A DNA stretch of 47,113 nt from Cytophagaceae bacterium. GTDB lineage: Bacteria; Bacteroidota; Bacteroidia; Cytophagales; Flexibacteraceae. Each line of letters begins with the position of its first letter. The first letter of the stretch is position 1. The translations under genes were made by a program, and so were the position numbers. The stretch lies in the NCBI GenBank assembly GCA_027490155.1, contig JAIXYP010000059.1:1-47113 (forward strand). Reading direction: 5' to 3'. The notes beneath the pieces were generated by a model. That model made no database searches and had not been told where the DNA came from. It worked only from the letters and a program-made list of their open reading frames with translations. Of the stretch, positions 36,139 through 44,233 are shown one piece after another.

Positions 36139-36188
36139 ACACACGAATCCTTATAATCCGTCCAATCAGCTTAATCCCAGTTCAGACA
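36139..36188 (-). repeat. GGATT-periodic 3'-flanking repeat, copy B
   Basis: Second copy of the 50-bp element, 10 bp after the stop codon of the minus-strand sugar transferase gene. It keeps the ends (TGTCTGAACTGGGATTAA and GATTCGTGTGT on the minus strand) and differs from copy A mainly in the middle. Its host gene is unrelated to the T9SS genes next to copies A and C. Confidence 0.8.
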
Positions 36189-36198
36189 GTAAGCCCCC

Positions 36199-37617
36199 CT
36201 ACTTCCCCCGACCCATAATCACCGTCCAGACCGTATAGAACACAATCCGAAAGTCCATCAGCAGGGACATGTTCTCGATGTAGATGATGTCCCAACGCAA
36301 GCGGCGCACCATCTGTTCCACATTGCTGGCATAGCCGAATTTGACTTGACCCAAGGAGGTGATACCGGGGCGTACCCGACAAAGGTGTTTGTAGTGCGGT
36401 GCCACCTGCACGATCTGGTCAATGAAAAACTGCCGCTCTGGCCGTGGACCTACTAAACTCATTTCGCCCACCAATACGTTCCAGAACTGGGGGATTTCGT
36501 CCAGCCGGGTTTTGCGCATAAAGCGGCCCCAAGGCGTCACCCGGGGGTCATGCGTAGAAGCTAGCTGTGGGCCAAGTTTTTCGGCATCGGTGTACATGCT
36601 GCGGTACTTGATGATCAGGAAGGGATGCCCGCCCTTGCCAATACGCTCCTGCCGGAAGAAGATAGGCCCCTTGCTCGTCATCCGGACCATCAAGGCCACA
36701 AACGCAAACAAGGGCGAACATAGCACCAGCACCAAGGCCGATACCACTATATCAATCAGCCGTTTCGTGACCTGCTGCCAGACGGGCAATAGGTCTCGTT
36801 TGATCTCGATCAGGGGGGTGCCCAGCACGTGGCTTACCTTGACGGAGCCCAGTAGGATCTGGTACATATCTGGCATGATCGAAATATGTAGGTCGGCACC
36901 CTCTAGGAAACCCAATATCTGCTCGATGCGCTTATGTTCGTCGGTTTCGAGCGCCAAGATCACCTGCTCAATGCGGTGGTCTGTAATGATTTGCTCTAGC
37001 TGCAAGTAGCTGCCGAGGTTGGGCATATCTCGTTGTAGCTGCTCATGTACGTTGTCCGTATCAAGGCAAACGAAGCCGGAAAACTGTAGCCCTAGGTGCG
37101 GATTGTTGGTCCTAATCTCTTGGTAGATCTCATGCGCATTGCTGTAGGACCCCACCAAGGCCGTCCTGAAACCCAAGACGCCACGCCGTAGCAGGTTTTT
37201 GCTATAGGTCATGATCCCGAACTTGACCAAGACCGAGACCCCAGCGTGCATCAGGAAGTAATTCAGGATATTGCGGTAGGATTGCAGGTATCCCTCATAA
37301 CCCTCTTGGGATACAAAGGCCGCATCCACGATGATTAGGGCAAATAGCAGCAATACCCCAAGCACATTGATCCAGACCACGGTGGCAACCTCCTTGGCGC
37401 GGCCCTTGCGCAGGACATCGTTATAGAACCCCCAGAAGGCATAGAGTAGTACCCAGCAGCTGGCAATAAAGGCAGCCGAAGTCAGGCTCTCGAAGAACAT
37501 CCCACCCCGGACGTCGCCCAGCACGTGCATACGCAAGCCCACAAAGCCCAGCCAAGCCACCGCAGCAGCTAGCCAGTCGGCCAGGACGAAGTACAGACGT
37601 ATGGTGGTTTTGTTCAT
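36199..37617 (-). CDS. Polyprenyl-phosphate sugar phosphotransferase (exopolysaccharide initiating enzyme)
   Basis: 472 residues. Four to five N-terminal membrane spans (to about residue 135), a Rossmann-like CoA-binding-type domain (FRTALVGSYSNAHEIYQEI...), another hydrophobic span (IVVSALVLVLCSPLFAFVALMV), then the bacterial sugar transferase domain with KGPIFFRQERIGKGG, IKYRSMYTD, RKTRLDEIPQFWNVLVGEMSLVGPRPE and RPGITSLGQV. These enzymes load the first sugar phosphate onto undecaprenyl phosphate to start exopolysaccharide or O-antigen repeat synthesis at the inner membrane. It is last of a probable four-gene operon (DUF4197, VWA, lipoprotein, this gene), starting 41 bp after the lipoprotein. 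No glycosyltransferases are adjacent, which is unusual for this enzyme. Confidence 0.92.
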   Translation of the reverse strand: MNKTTIRLYFVLADWLAAAVAWLGFVGLRMHVLGDVRGGMFFESLTSAAFIASCWVLLYAFWGFYNDVLRKGRAKEVATVVWINVLGVLLLFALIIVDAAFVSQEGYEGYLQSYRNILNYFLMHAGVSVLVKFGIMTYSKNLLRRGVLGFRTALVGSYSNAHEIYQEIRTNNPHLGLQFSGFVCLDTDNVHEQLQRDMPNLGSYLQLEQIITDHRIEQVILALETDEHKRIEQILGFLEGADLHISIMPDMYQILLGSVKVSHVLGTPLIEIKRDLLPVWQQVTKRLIDIVVSALVLVLCSPLFAFVALMVRMTSKGPIFFRQERIGKGGHPFLIIKYRSMYTDAEKLGPQLASTHDPRVTPWGRFMRKTRLDEIPQFWNVLVGEMSLVGPRPERQFFIDQIVQVAPHYKHLCRVRPGITSLGQVKFGYASNVEQMVRRLRWDIIYIENMSLLMDFRIVFYTVWTVIMGRGK

Positions 37618-37658
37618 GGAAGTCGGGCGACAAAGATAATGCGGCTCGAGGCCGCTGC

Positions 37659-38687
37659 CTAACGATCCATTTGCATTAGCCTCAGGTTATCCAGCAGGAC
37701 ATAGTCCGTTGCTGACTTTGCACCCGTAACCCTAAAGCTGAGCTTAAAGTTGGACTTCTGCGGCGCAGTAAGGGCCTCATCTACGAGGGAGACATAGATT
37801 TTGCGCCAGCGGCCATTGGTCGGCAGCAGATTGAGGTCATAGATATAGCCCGTTGTCCCTTGGGTGGAGCTGAAGAAATTAAGGCCGACCAGCAAGTTGG
37901 CAGTGGCCTTGTAGTTCAGCTCTAGGTAGATAGGAGAGCCATCTTGCGGCAGGCGGACTTGGTTCACGGTCGTGACCTCGACCACACCGCTAGAAGAGGC
38001 AGACCGCCCTGCCAACTTAAATGAATAGGCCCCACCATCTGGATAGACCTCGCCGGCTTGGATGCTGCGGCCAAATGTGCCTGTATTGTTGTTTGTCCCC
38101 GTAAATTGTAGGCTATCCACCTGGCTTTCGAAGTCGAACAAGTACGGGAAAGGATCCTTGAGGTTACCGTTGGCTTTTTTGTAGGTCGTCCGGAATGAGA
38201 CTGGCACCACCACCCCTTCGGACAAGGTGATGACCTTGTTGAGCCCCTTGTAGAATGGATAGCTGATGCGATAATCCTTGATGCCGTCGCTAAAAACACC
38301 TGGCTCGATCGTGAACGTCACATTAGGCCCAGAGGCAGGCACTGGTATAACAGCTGGCAGCTCATAAGCACCGATGAAATCGCCATTCGCAAAGACCCAA
38401 GCATCCGTAATCTGCTGCGTGTTTTTACCTTGGTTGCGCCCTACCGTATTGGTGAGCGAATCTGTAAACGGAATCGAGTCGATCCGGATATAATAAGGTG
38501 GCGTTTTGGTCGGCTCGATGTAAGAACAGGCCTGGCATAACAGCAACAAGCCCAGTCCTAGGAATACACCCAAGTGCCTTTGCAAGCGCAACCTGCCCCC
38601 CTCATTGATGGATTGGGCACCACTTAATCGTCCTGTTTGCTTTCGTAAATTGATCTTGACCACGCTGGATAGGGTATTAACTGGCAT
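37659..38687 (-). CDS. Hypothetical lipoprotein
   Basis: 342 residues; family not recognised. A basic N-terminus is followed by a hydrophobic stretch ending LLLLCQAC with Cys54, a plausible though imperfect lipobox; the signal is late, so a start further in is possible. The mature protein is beta-rich. The C-terminal half (about 185-342) resembles a carbohydrate-binding or jelly-roll-like domain, with FDFESQVDSLQF, FKLAGRSASSSGVVEVTTV, LELNYKATANLLVGLNFFS and a terminal DYVLLDNLRLMQ, as seen in domains that bind glycans or other surface ligands. It starts 9 bp after the VWA gene and precedes the sugar transferase by 41 bp, so a cell-envelope role is likely. Confidence 0.75.
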   Translation of the reverse strand: MPVNTLSSVVKINLRKQTGRLSGAQSINEGGRLRLQRHLGVFLGLGLLLLCQACSYIEPTKTPPYYIRIDSIPFTDSLTNTVGRNQGKNTQQITDAWVFANGDFIGAYELPAVIPVPASGPNVTFTIEPGVFSDGIKDYRISYPFYKGLNKVITLSEGVVVPVSFRTTYKKANGNLKDPFPYLFDFESQVDSLQFTGTNNNTGTFGRSIQAGEVYPDGGAYSFKLAGRSASSSGVVEVTTVNQVRLPQDGSPIYLELNYKATANLLVGLNFFSSTQGTTGYIYDLNLLPTNGRWRKIYVSLVDEALTAPQKSNFKLSFRVTGAKSATDYVLLDNLRLMQMDR

Positions 38688-38696
38688 AGGGTGGGC

Positions 38697-39818
38697 CTAG
38701 CCACGCTTTTTTCGGTTCTTCTGGAAGTCCTCAAACACAAAGTTACCGAGGCCCTCTAGCCCACTGTAATAGGCCCGGCCTTGGTTCACCTCCGTAAAAT
38801 CATGGACAAATTTCTGGAGCCATGGGTCAGTCGCGATCATAAAGGTCGTTACCGGAATCTTGACCCTTTTGCATTGAGCAGCAAGGTTGAGAGTGCGGTT
38901 CAGGATCTTTTGGTCCAGCCCAAAGCTGTTTTTGTAGTACTTGGTTCCCTCCTTTAGGCAGGTGGGTTTGCCGTCCGTGATCATGAAGATCTGCTTATTG
39001 GGGGTCTTTTTGCGCCGCAACAAGTCCATCGCTAACTCAAGCCCAGCCACTGTATTGGTATGGAAAGGGCCGACTTGTAGGTAGGGCAAGTCCTTGATTT
39101 TGATCTGCCAAGCATCATTGCCAAACACGATGATGTCGAGCGAGTCCTTAGGGTAACGGGTCGTTATCAGCTCGCTGAGGGCCATCGCCACCTTTTTGGC
39201 AGGGGTGATACGGTCCTCGCCATACAGGATCATCGAGTGCGAAATATCGATCATCAATACTGTGCTTGTGCTGGTCTTGAAGTCTCGTTCCTGCACCTCT
39301 AGGTCATCCTGGGTGAGGGTGAAGTTGCCAATCCCGTGGTTAATCTGCGCATTCCTGATGCTTTCCTGCATCGCGATCTGGTCAGGCGCATCGCCAAACT
39401 GATAGGGGCGGAGGTCGGTATTGGGTTCGTCTCCTGGGCCACCAAAGTTGGTTTTGTGGTTACCTGGGCCAGCCTTCTTGAGTTTGCCAAAGATCTCGTC
39501 CAGCGCACCACGGCGCAAGTCACGTTCTGTTTTGGCTGTTGGCACTAGGGATGGATCGCCGGGGCCTTGCTCTTGCAGATAACCCTTGTTTTTGAGGTCC
39601 TCGATGAAGTCGCCCATTCCATAGTCTGGAGTCGTGAGCTTATACTCACGGTCGATCTCGTTCATCCAGTCAAAGGTCTCGGCCACATCGCCACCCGTGA
39701 TAAGCAGTAGTTGCTTAAAGATCTCTAGCAGTTTGTCAAAGGGTGTCTGCTCGCTATCTGGCGGTGGCACAAAGGCTCCAAAGCGATAGCCAACAGATCC
39801 GTTGGGTGATTGTTCCAT
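38697..39818 (-). CDS. VWA-domain protein
   Basis: 373 residues, no signal peptide. The N-terminal ~180 residues are charged and mostly helical (EIFKQLLLITGGDVAETFDWMNEIDREYKL). The von Willebrand A domain spans about 184-360 with the metal-binding MIDAS motif Asp191-x-Ser193-x-Ser195 (LMIDISHSM), a Thr in TNTVAGLELAM, and Asp in MITDGKPTC. VWA proteins with this layout often work with MoxR-like AAA ATPases in maturation complexes; no such ATPase is present here. 9 bp before the lipoprotein gene. A run of nine C lies 21 bp before its ATG. Confidence 0.85.
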   Translation of the reverse strand: MEQSPNGSVGYRFGAFVPPPDSEQTPFDKLLEIFKQLLLITGGDVAETFDWMNEIDREYKLTTPDYGMGDFIEDLKNKGYLQEQGPGDPSLVPTAKTERDLRRGALDEIFGKLKKAGPGNHKTNFGGPGDEPNTDLRPYQFGDAPDQIAMQESIRNAQINHGIGNFTLTQDDLEVQERDFKTSTSTVLMIDISHSMILYGEDRITPAKKVAMALSELITTRYPKDSLDIIVFGNDAWQIKIKDLPYLQVGPFHTNTVAGLELAMDLLRRKKTPNKQIFMITDGKPTCLKEGTKYYKNSFGLDQKILNRTLNLAAQCKRVKIPVTTFMIATDPWLQKFVHDFTEVNQGRAYYSGLEGLGNFVFEDFQKNRKKRG

Positions 39819-39839
39819 AATTCGTTTGATAGTGGTTGT

Positions 39840-39848
39840 GGGGGGGGG
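39840..39848. repeat. Homopolymer of nine G (C on the coding strand) in the VWA 5' leader
   Basis: Nine consecutive G on the plus strand, 21 bp upstream of the VWA start codon and 36 bp after the DUF4197 stop. It is the longest G/C run noticed in the window. Such tracts can vary in length during replication and alter promoter spacing or mRNA folding. Confidence 0.7.
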
Positions 39849-39884
39849 AATAGCGTACTGCAGCGTGTAAGTATCAACTGATAC

Positions 39885-40628
39885 CTACCGTTGCCATAGC
39901 CGACGGATGTCATCAGTGACCCTTAGGTTGACATCGGTCCGGATGCGTTGCTCATGGCCCTTGATCTTGAAGTACAACCCATCAAGTGCCTTTTGTGTTA
40001 CATACTGGCTCAGGTTGCTATTGATCGGGCGCAGATTCAGGAATAGATTGGCCGGCGAGGTGCGGACCCCTTCGTAAAGATTGATGATCTGGGACCAGCT
40101 TTCTTTGGCACTGAGGCCTGCTACCAATGGCTGTGCAAGCACTGTATCAACCTGTGGAAGGAAGGCATTGTAAAGTGCTGAGCTGGTGTTGACACGCAGG
40201 AATTGGGTGGCAGCGGTGTCATTAGTCCCGTTCACGATGTTGATGGCGTCGTTGAACGTGATGTTCGTGATTGCTTTGACAAAAATGGGTGTGGCCTTCA
40301 CGGCGGCAGCCTCAGCACCACGGTTCAGGCGCAGGATCAGGTCATCAACCAATTGTTGCTGGCCGATGTACTGCAGGCCCTTAATGAGATCCTGGGCATC
40401 GGGAGGTAACAGGATCTTGATCAGCTGGTCGCGGAAATAGCCATCGGCAGCAGAAAGCTTTTTGACAGAGGTATCGGTGCTGACCTTCAGCAATGACCTA
40501 AGCCCGAGTTGCAGGTAGTTAGGGTCATTAAGCACAGCGTTGACTTGGTCTAGTGTGCAACTGCTCAGTAGTGTTGCAAACCCTAGCAGAGAGCTGAAAA
40601 TGGCAACTTTGATGCGGTATGGATTCAT
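39885..40628 (-). CDS. DUF4197-family lipoprotein
   Basis: 247 residues from the ATG at 40628; the frame extends 40 codons further but those residues are not signal-like. Lipoprotein signal ending TLLSSC (Cys24). The mature part is helical and matches DUF4197: GLRSLLKVSTDTSVKKLSAADGYFRDQLIKILLPPDAQ, then IFVKAITNITFNDAINIVNG and the C-terminal YVTQKALDGLYFKIKGHEQRIR. Function unknown; a periplasmic or outer-membrane lipoprotein. First gene of the probable operon leading into VWA (66 bp gap), the second lipoprotein and the sugar transferase. Confidence 0.87.
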   Translation of the reverse strand: MNPYRIKVAIFSSLLGFATLLSSCTLDQVNAVLNDPNYLQLGLRSLLKVSTDTSVKKLSAADGYFRDQLIKILLPPDAQDLIKGLQYIGQQQLVDDLILRLNRGAEAAAVKATPIFVKAITNITFNDAINIVNGTNDTAATQFLRVNTSSALYNAFLPQVDTVLAQPLVAGLSAKESWSQIINLYEGVRTSPANLFLNLRPINSNLSQYVTQKALDGLYFKIKGHEQRIRTDVNLRVTDDIRRLWQR

Positions 40629-40746
40629 GGCCTTGTAGGAGGTCGTTGTTTCGTTACGGATAGGTAAATATAACGCCCAACAGCATAGTTTTGGTGCATC
40701 AGATAGCCATAGACGATCCAAAACACCCACCTTAACATCAGATAAC

Positions 40747-40785
40747 AAAAAAAGGCGGCCATCGGCACCAATACCAGCCTGCCTT
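40747..40785 (-). terminator. Minus-strand terminator upstream of the DUF4197 operon
   Basis: On the minus strand AAGGC-A-GGC (40785-40777) pairs with GCC-GCCTT (40759-40752), an 8-bp stem with one bulged A, followed by seven T and G. It could end minus-strand transcription coming from the purD/winged-helix side, which would otherwise run antisense through the DUF3817 gene into the DUF4197 operon. Confidence 0.45.
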
Positions 40786-40891
40786 AACCAGATATTTGCA
40801 ATTGGAGTGTCTAGGGTAAACTATCCCTTCCAACCAACAATAATTCTAATCATCAGGCAGTCTTTCTGCTGCGCTCAGCCTCGTTTAAGCC

Positions 40892-41200
40892 ATGACCACC
40901 GCACGCAAACTATTCATCAACGTTGGCCATGCCGAGTCGGTCAGTTTCCTGCTTTTGCTGTTGGTGGCCATGCCGATCAAGTACTTTTTGGGCAATCCGC
41001 TACCCGTCAAATATGTGGGCTGGGTGCATGGGGCCTTGTTCATGGGCTATGCCTTGGTGTTACTAAACGTGGCCTACCGCGAACGCTGGACCATCTGGAC
41101 CATGGGCCTCGGGATGGCCGCTGCCTTTTTGCCCTTTGGCCCCTACTTATTTGGCCGTTGGTATTGGAACCCGAAACGCACAACAGGCACCCAGTCCTAG
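40892..41200 (+). CDS. DUF3817-family small membrane protein
   Basis: 102 residues with about three membrane spans (ESVSFLLLLLVAMPIKYFLG, VHGALFMGYALVLLNVAY and MGLGMAAAFLPFGPYLFG). The conserved family features are the N-terminal R-x-x-F-x-x-V-G-x-x-E-S-x-S-F, the central K-Y-V-G-W-V-H-G and the C-terminal P-F-G-P-Y. Integral inner-membrane protein of unknown function, found singly in many bacteria. It is the only plus-strand gene between 34.1 kb and the right edge. Confidence 0.9.
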   Translation: MTTARKLFINVGHAESVSFLLLLLVAMPIKYFLGNPLPVKYVGWVHGALFMGYALVLLNVAYRERWTIWTMGLGMAAAFLPFGPYLFGRWYWNPKRTTGTQS

Positions 41201-41215
41201 GACTAAGTGCCTGTT
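41182..41215 (+). other. Inverted repeat at the end of the DUF3817 gene
   Basis: AACAGGCAC (41182-41190) and GTGCCTGTT (41207-41215) form a 9-bp stem that includes the stop codon in its loop; TCC-TA-GGA inside the loop can extend it. No T-run follows, so it may be a Rho-type or RNA-stabilising 3' structure rather than an intrinsic terminator. Confidence 0.45.
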
Positions 41216-41272
41216 AGAGGTGTTGTAAGCTGGTTTAGCTAGGCCTTAATTGCCTAGGTTGTGACAACCACG

Positions 41273-41662
41273 CTACCCCACAACCCGCCAAACAGGTTTC
41301 TTGGTAGCACCTTCGCGCACTACCCTTCCTTCAGCCTTTAGGATATCGAGGTGGTAGCGCACACCTTGGTCAGTCAGTCCCAGCAATACGGCCATGTCTT
41401 TGACTTTCAGGTTATGGTCCTGCTTGAGGGCATTCAATATCCGCTCCTTGACTGGCAAGGTGATTTCTTTGCTAGTCAGCCCTATTTCTTTACTAGTACC
41501 AGCCCCTTTGGTAGGGGTTTCTTTACTAGTCAGCCCTGTTTCTTTACTAGTTAGCTCCGTTTCTTTACTAGTACCGATCCCTTTGGTAGGGGTTTCTTTA
41601 CTAGTCAGCCCTATTTCTTTACTAGTACCAGCCCCTTTGGTAGGGGTTTCTTTACTAGTCAA
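41273..41662 (-). CDS. Orphan winged-helix protein with N-terminal TSKE repeats
   Basis: 129 residues from a TTG at 41662, the only usable start codon; the frame is open a further 51 bp to a TGA and encodes two more repeat units, so the start is uncertain. Residues 1-67 are tandem units TSKE-x-P-T-K-G-x-G (11 residues) and TSKE-x-x-L (7 residues). Residues ~68-129 are a winged helix (PVKERILNALKQDHNLKVKDMAVLLGLTDQGVRYHLDILKAEG, then a wing VVREGATKKPVWRVV). Similar wHTH tails after short tandem linkers occur at the end of AlbA_2/COG2865-type ATP-binding regulators in this phylum; here the catalytic part is absent. It could be a stand-alone DNA-binding protein or a stranded C-terminal fragment. 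It lies 91 bp after purD on the same strand. Confidence 0.6.
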   Translation of the reverse strand: MTSKETPTKGAGTSKEIGLTSKETPTKGIGTSKETELTSKETGLTSKETPTKGAGTSKEIGLTSKEITLPVKERILNALKQDHNLKVKDMAVLLGLTDQGVRYHLDILKAEGRVVREGATKKPVWRVVG

Positions 41663-41713
41663 CCCTATTTCTTTACTAGTACCAGCCCCCTTGGTAGGGG
41701 TTTCTTTACTAGT
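41464..41713 (-). repeat. Tandem repeat: ten TSKE-coding units alternating 21 and 33 bp
   Basis: Ten copies of TTTCTTTACTAGT (plus strand; one has GCTAGT) start at 41464, 41485, 41518, 41539, 41560, 41593, 41614, 41647, 41668 and 41701. Spacings are 21, 33, 21, 21, 33, 21, 33, 21 and 33 bp, all multiples of three, so copy-number change keeps the reading frame. Nine copies contain ACTAGT. The repeats encode the N-terminus of the winged-helix protein and two further units upstream of its TTG. Confidence 0.95.
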
Positions 41714-41753
41714 CTCTAATAATCACTTCTAGATTAGTAAATTACTTTCAGAC

Positions 41754-43082
41754 TCACACCACCCCAATATCGGACCGGTAATACCGCCCCTCCCAAGTGA
41801 TGGCAGCGGTGGCACTTTGGGCCAAGGCGATGGTCTCGGGCCAGGTGGTGGCTGTGGCAGAAACGGCCATGACACGCCCACCAGAGGTAACAAGTTTGCC
41901 ATCGGCCTCTAGGGCGGTGCCAGCATGGAAGACCTCGATGTCTGGATTGCCAAGGTGGGTTTCATGCCCCGAAATCGGCAGGCCCTTTTCGAAGGTGCCG
42001 GGGTAGCCACCACTGGCCAAAACGACGGTGCAAACTGGTTGATTGGTTGTGCAGAGGCTTCGGCCTTCCCATGTCGAAAGCTCACCATTTGCGGCGGCAA
42101 CAAAGGCATCAGCGAGGTCGGGGCCTAGGCGCATCATCAGCGATTGCGTTTCGGGATCACCCAGCCGGCAATTGTACTCGATCACGTAGGGTTTGCCATC
42201 CACCACCATCAGGCCGATAAACAAGAAGCCTACATAGTGCAGTCCTTCTTGCTCAAGTCCAGCCAAAGTTGGGCGGACGATAGTTGCATCGACAGCGGCC
42301 AACATGGCCTCATCAGCAAACGGAACGGGCGAAATTGTACCCATGCCACCCGTGTTAAGACCTGTATCACCTACGCCAATGCGCTTGTAGTCCTTGGCTT
42401 GCGGTAGGGTAAGGTAGTGGCCTGTACCATCCGCCAAGACGAAATAGGAGAGCTCCTTGCCATCCAAAAATTGTTCGATAACAATACGCTCGCCAGCAGC
42501 ACCAAAGGCCTCACCTGACAGCATTTCGGTAACCGCCTCTGTGGCCTCTTGGTATGATTGCGCAATGATGACCCCCTTGCCAGCTGCCAGCCCATCTGCC
42601 TTAATGACAATTGGCAGCGGTTGGGTCTGGATGTAGGCAAGACAGGCGGCTAGGTCAGCTTGTGTAAACTCCTGATAGGCAGCTGTCGGGATGTTGTGGC
42701 GGGCCATAAAAGCCTTGCTAAAGGCTTTACTCCCCTCTAGCTGGGCACAGTCCTTGTTCGGACCTAGGACCTTAACACCGGCTAGGTCAGCACGGAGGGC
42801 AAAGTAGTCGGCAATACCATCTACTAGGGGCTGCTCTGGCCCAACGACAACGACATCGATGCCTTGATCTAGGCAAAATTGAGCAATGGCCTGAAAGTCA
42901 TTAAGCGGAATCGGAGCGCAGGTGACGATCTTGGCAATGCCCGGATTACCTGGTGCGGCATAGACTGCATGCTGGCGTCGTTGCCCCTCACTATGGTCAG
43001 GCTGGGAGAGTCGCCAACAAAGTGCATGTTCACGTCCGCCACTGCCCAGTACCAAAAACCGATGATTCCCTAAAGTCTGCAT
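41754..43082 (-). CDS. purD: Phosphoribosylamine-glycine ligase (GAR synthetase)
   Basis: 442 residues, slightly longer than average. Catalyses ATP-dependent joining of glycine to phosphoribosylamine in purine synthesis. N-terminal FLVLGSGGREHALCWRL, the ATP-grasp region with AFSKAFMARHNIPTAAY, IKADGLAAGKGVIIA, EQFLDGKELSYF and GLNTGGMGTISPVPF, and the metal site YVIEYNCRLGDPETQ. C-terminal domain TVVLASGGYPG.... All family blocks are intact. It follows the quinone-reductase-like gene by 36 bp and may be co-transcribed; no other pur genes are nearby. Confidence 0.97.
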   Translation of the reverse strand: MQTLGNHRFLVLGSGGREHALCWRLSQPDHSEGQRRQHAVYAAPGNPGIAKIVTCAPIPLNDFQAIAQFCLDQGIDVVVVGPEQPLVDGIADYFALRADLAGVKVLGPNKDCAQLEGSKAFSKAFMARHNIPTAAYQEFTQADLAACLAYIQTQPLPIVIKADGLAAGKGVIIAQSYQEATEAVTEMLSGEAFGAAGERIVIEQFLDGKELSYFVLADGTGHYLTLPQAKDYKRIGVGDTGLNTGGMGTISPVPFADEAMLAAVDATIVRPTLAGLEQEGLHYVGFLFIGLMVVDGKPYVIEYNCRLGDPETQSLMMRLGPDLADAFVAAANGELSTWEGRSLCTTNQPVCTVVLASGGYPGTFEKGLPISGHETHLGNPDIEVFHAGTALEADGKLVTSGGRVMAVSATATTWPETIALAQSATAAITWEGRYYRSDIGVV

Positions 43083-43118
43083 AGCGGCAAAGTACGCACA
43101 AAAAATAACTGAAACCGC

Positions 43119-44129
43119 CTAGGGCCAGACCACAACCGTTTTACCCATGGGCGACTTGCGGTTAAGCAGATCAGCCAAAAACTTGGGGACTTCGGTCGGG
43201 GTGATGGTCGGGGCGAGGGTTACCTCTAGCTTGCCTGCCTTAAGGAGTGAGAGCACCTGCACCAAATCCTGATGCCAACGCTGCTGCCATTGAGACAAGG
43301 ATGGATTGTATTGTAGGTAGCGTTTGTTACCACCAGAGAGCTTCATCCAGGCAAGGGTCATTTTCGCAAAAATACTGCTACCAACCCCACCAGTCCGTTC
43401 GGCACTGATGTATCCTGTAGAAACCAAAGTGCCGCCTGGCCGTAAACAATCCCAGCTTTTGACCAAGGTATGGCCAAGGCTATCAAACACGGCATGTGCC
43501 CCATCGATGCTGAGACGACGGACGGCCCGCAAAAAATCTTCTGCCTGATAGTTAATCGGGCTGGCCCCTAACAGATGTAGCCGACCATGGTATTTAGCAT
43601 CAGCAGTGGTATAGATTTCAAGCCCCATAGCACGCCCTAAGGTGATCAGTGCAGTACCCAAGGCACCTGCACCACCATGAACCAACATCCGCTGCGTTCG
43701 TTGCAGCTCTACCACATGGTTCAGCAACTGCCAAGCAGCCACATAAGTCATGGGTAGTGCGGCAGCCTCGGCCATTGATAGGTAATCCGGCTTCAAGACC
43801 AACTGCGAGATCGGTATCACAACCTCTGACTGCAAGGCACCACCGTTTGGCATCCAGCCCATCACCTCTGTGCCGATTGGCCATTTGGCCATGACTGATG
43901 GATGAGCGTCGATGATCACGCCAGCTAGCTCATACCCGCCTACCCGTTTGCCATCGATGAGAGGCAAAAGGGATGGGTTAAGACAAGCCGCAGCATCCCG
44001 GAATCCGATGCCTGTAGCCCGGACTTCCACCTTGACCTGATTTTCGCTTAATTGGATAGGTGCAGGCACCGTCTGGTGCTGCATCACCTTTTCAGGCTTG
44101 CCTTTGGCTAAAATGGTAAGTTGCTGCAA
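43119..44129 (-). CDS. Zinc-independent alcohol dehydrogenase/quinone reductase-like (MDR family)
   Basis: 336 residues from a TTG at 44129; an ATG exists 15 codons in, but the first residues (ILAKGKPEKVM) fit the family's first strand. N-terminal GroES-like domain (VEVRATGIGFRDAAACLN) without the zinc-ligand Cys/His set, and a Rossmann domain with MLVHGGAGALGTALITLGRAMG (GxGxxG-type). A late segment, GSSIFAKMTLAWMKLSGGNKRY, is common in quinone reductase-like members. Probably NADPH-dependent reduction of quinones or enones; the substrate is unknown. Upstream neighbour of purD on the same strand. Confidence 0.87.
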   Translation of the reverse strand: MQQLTILAKGKPEKVMQHQTVPAPIQLSENQVKVEVRATGIGFRDAAACLNPSLLPLIDGKRVGGYELAGVIIDAHPSVMAKWPIGTEVMGWMPNGGALQSEVVIPISQLVLKPDYLSMAEAAALPMTYVAAWQLLNHVVELQRTQRMLVHGGAGALGTALITLGRAMGLEIYTTADAKYHGRLHLLGASPINYQAEDFLRAVRRLSIDGAHAVFDSLGHTLVKSWDCLRPGGTLVSTGYISAERTGGVGSSIFAKMTLAWMKLSGGNKRYLQYNPSLSQWQQRWHQDLVQVLSLLKAGKLEVTLAPTITPTEVPKFLADLLNRKSPMGKTVVVWP

Positions 44130-44233
44130 GGTTGTAATGAAATAACGATCTGAGTTAGGGCTGGATTTATAGTTGGGCGATGATGTCCTTTAACGAATAT
44201 CAGGGGATAATTGGTGCACTGCAGAAAATGGAA

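Noticed and set aside
40629-40748. N-terminal extension of the DUF4197 protein to 40748
   Set aside because: The lipoprotein signal begins at the ATG at 40628; the upstream frame overlaps a terminator-like hairpin and is not coding-like.
41464-41713. Tandem repeat considered as a CRISPR array
   Set aside because: Units are 21/33 bp with no unique spacers, stay in one reading frame and encode TSKE motifs; no cas genes are nearby.
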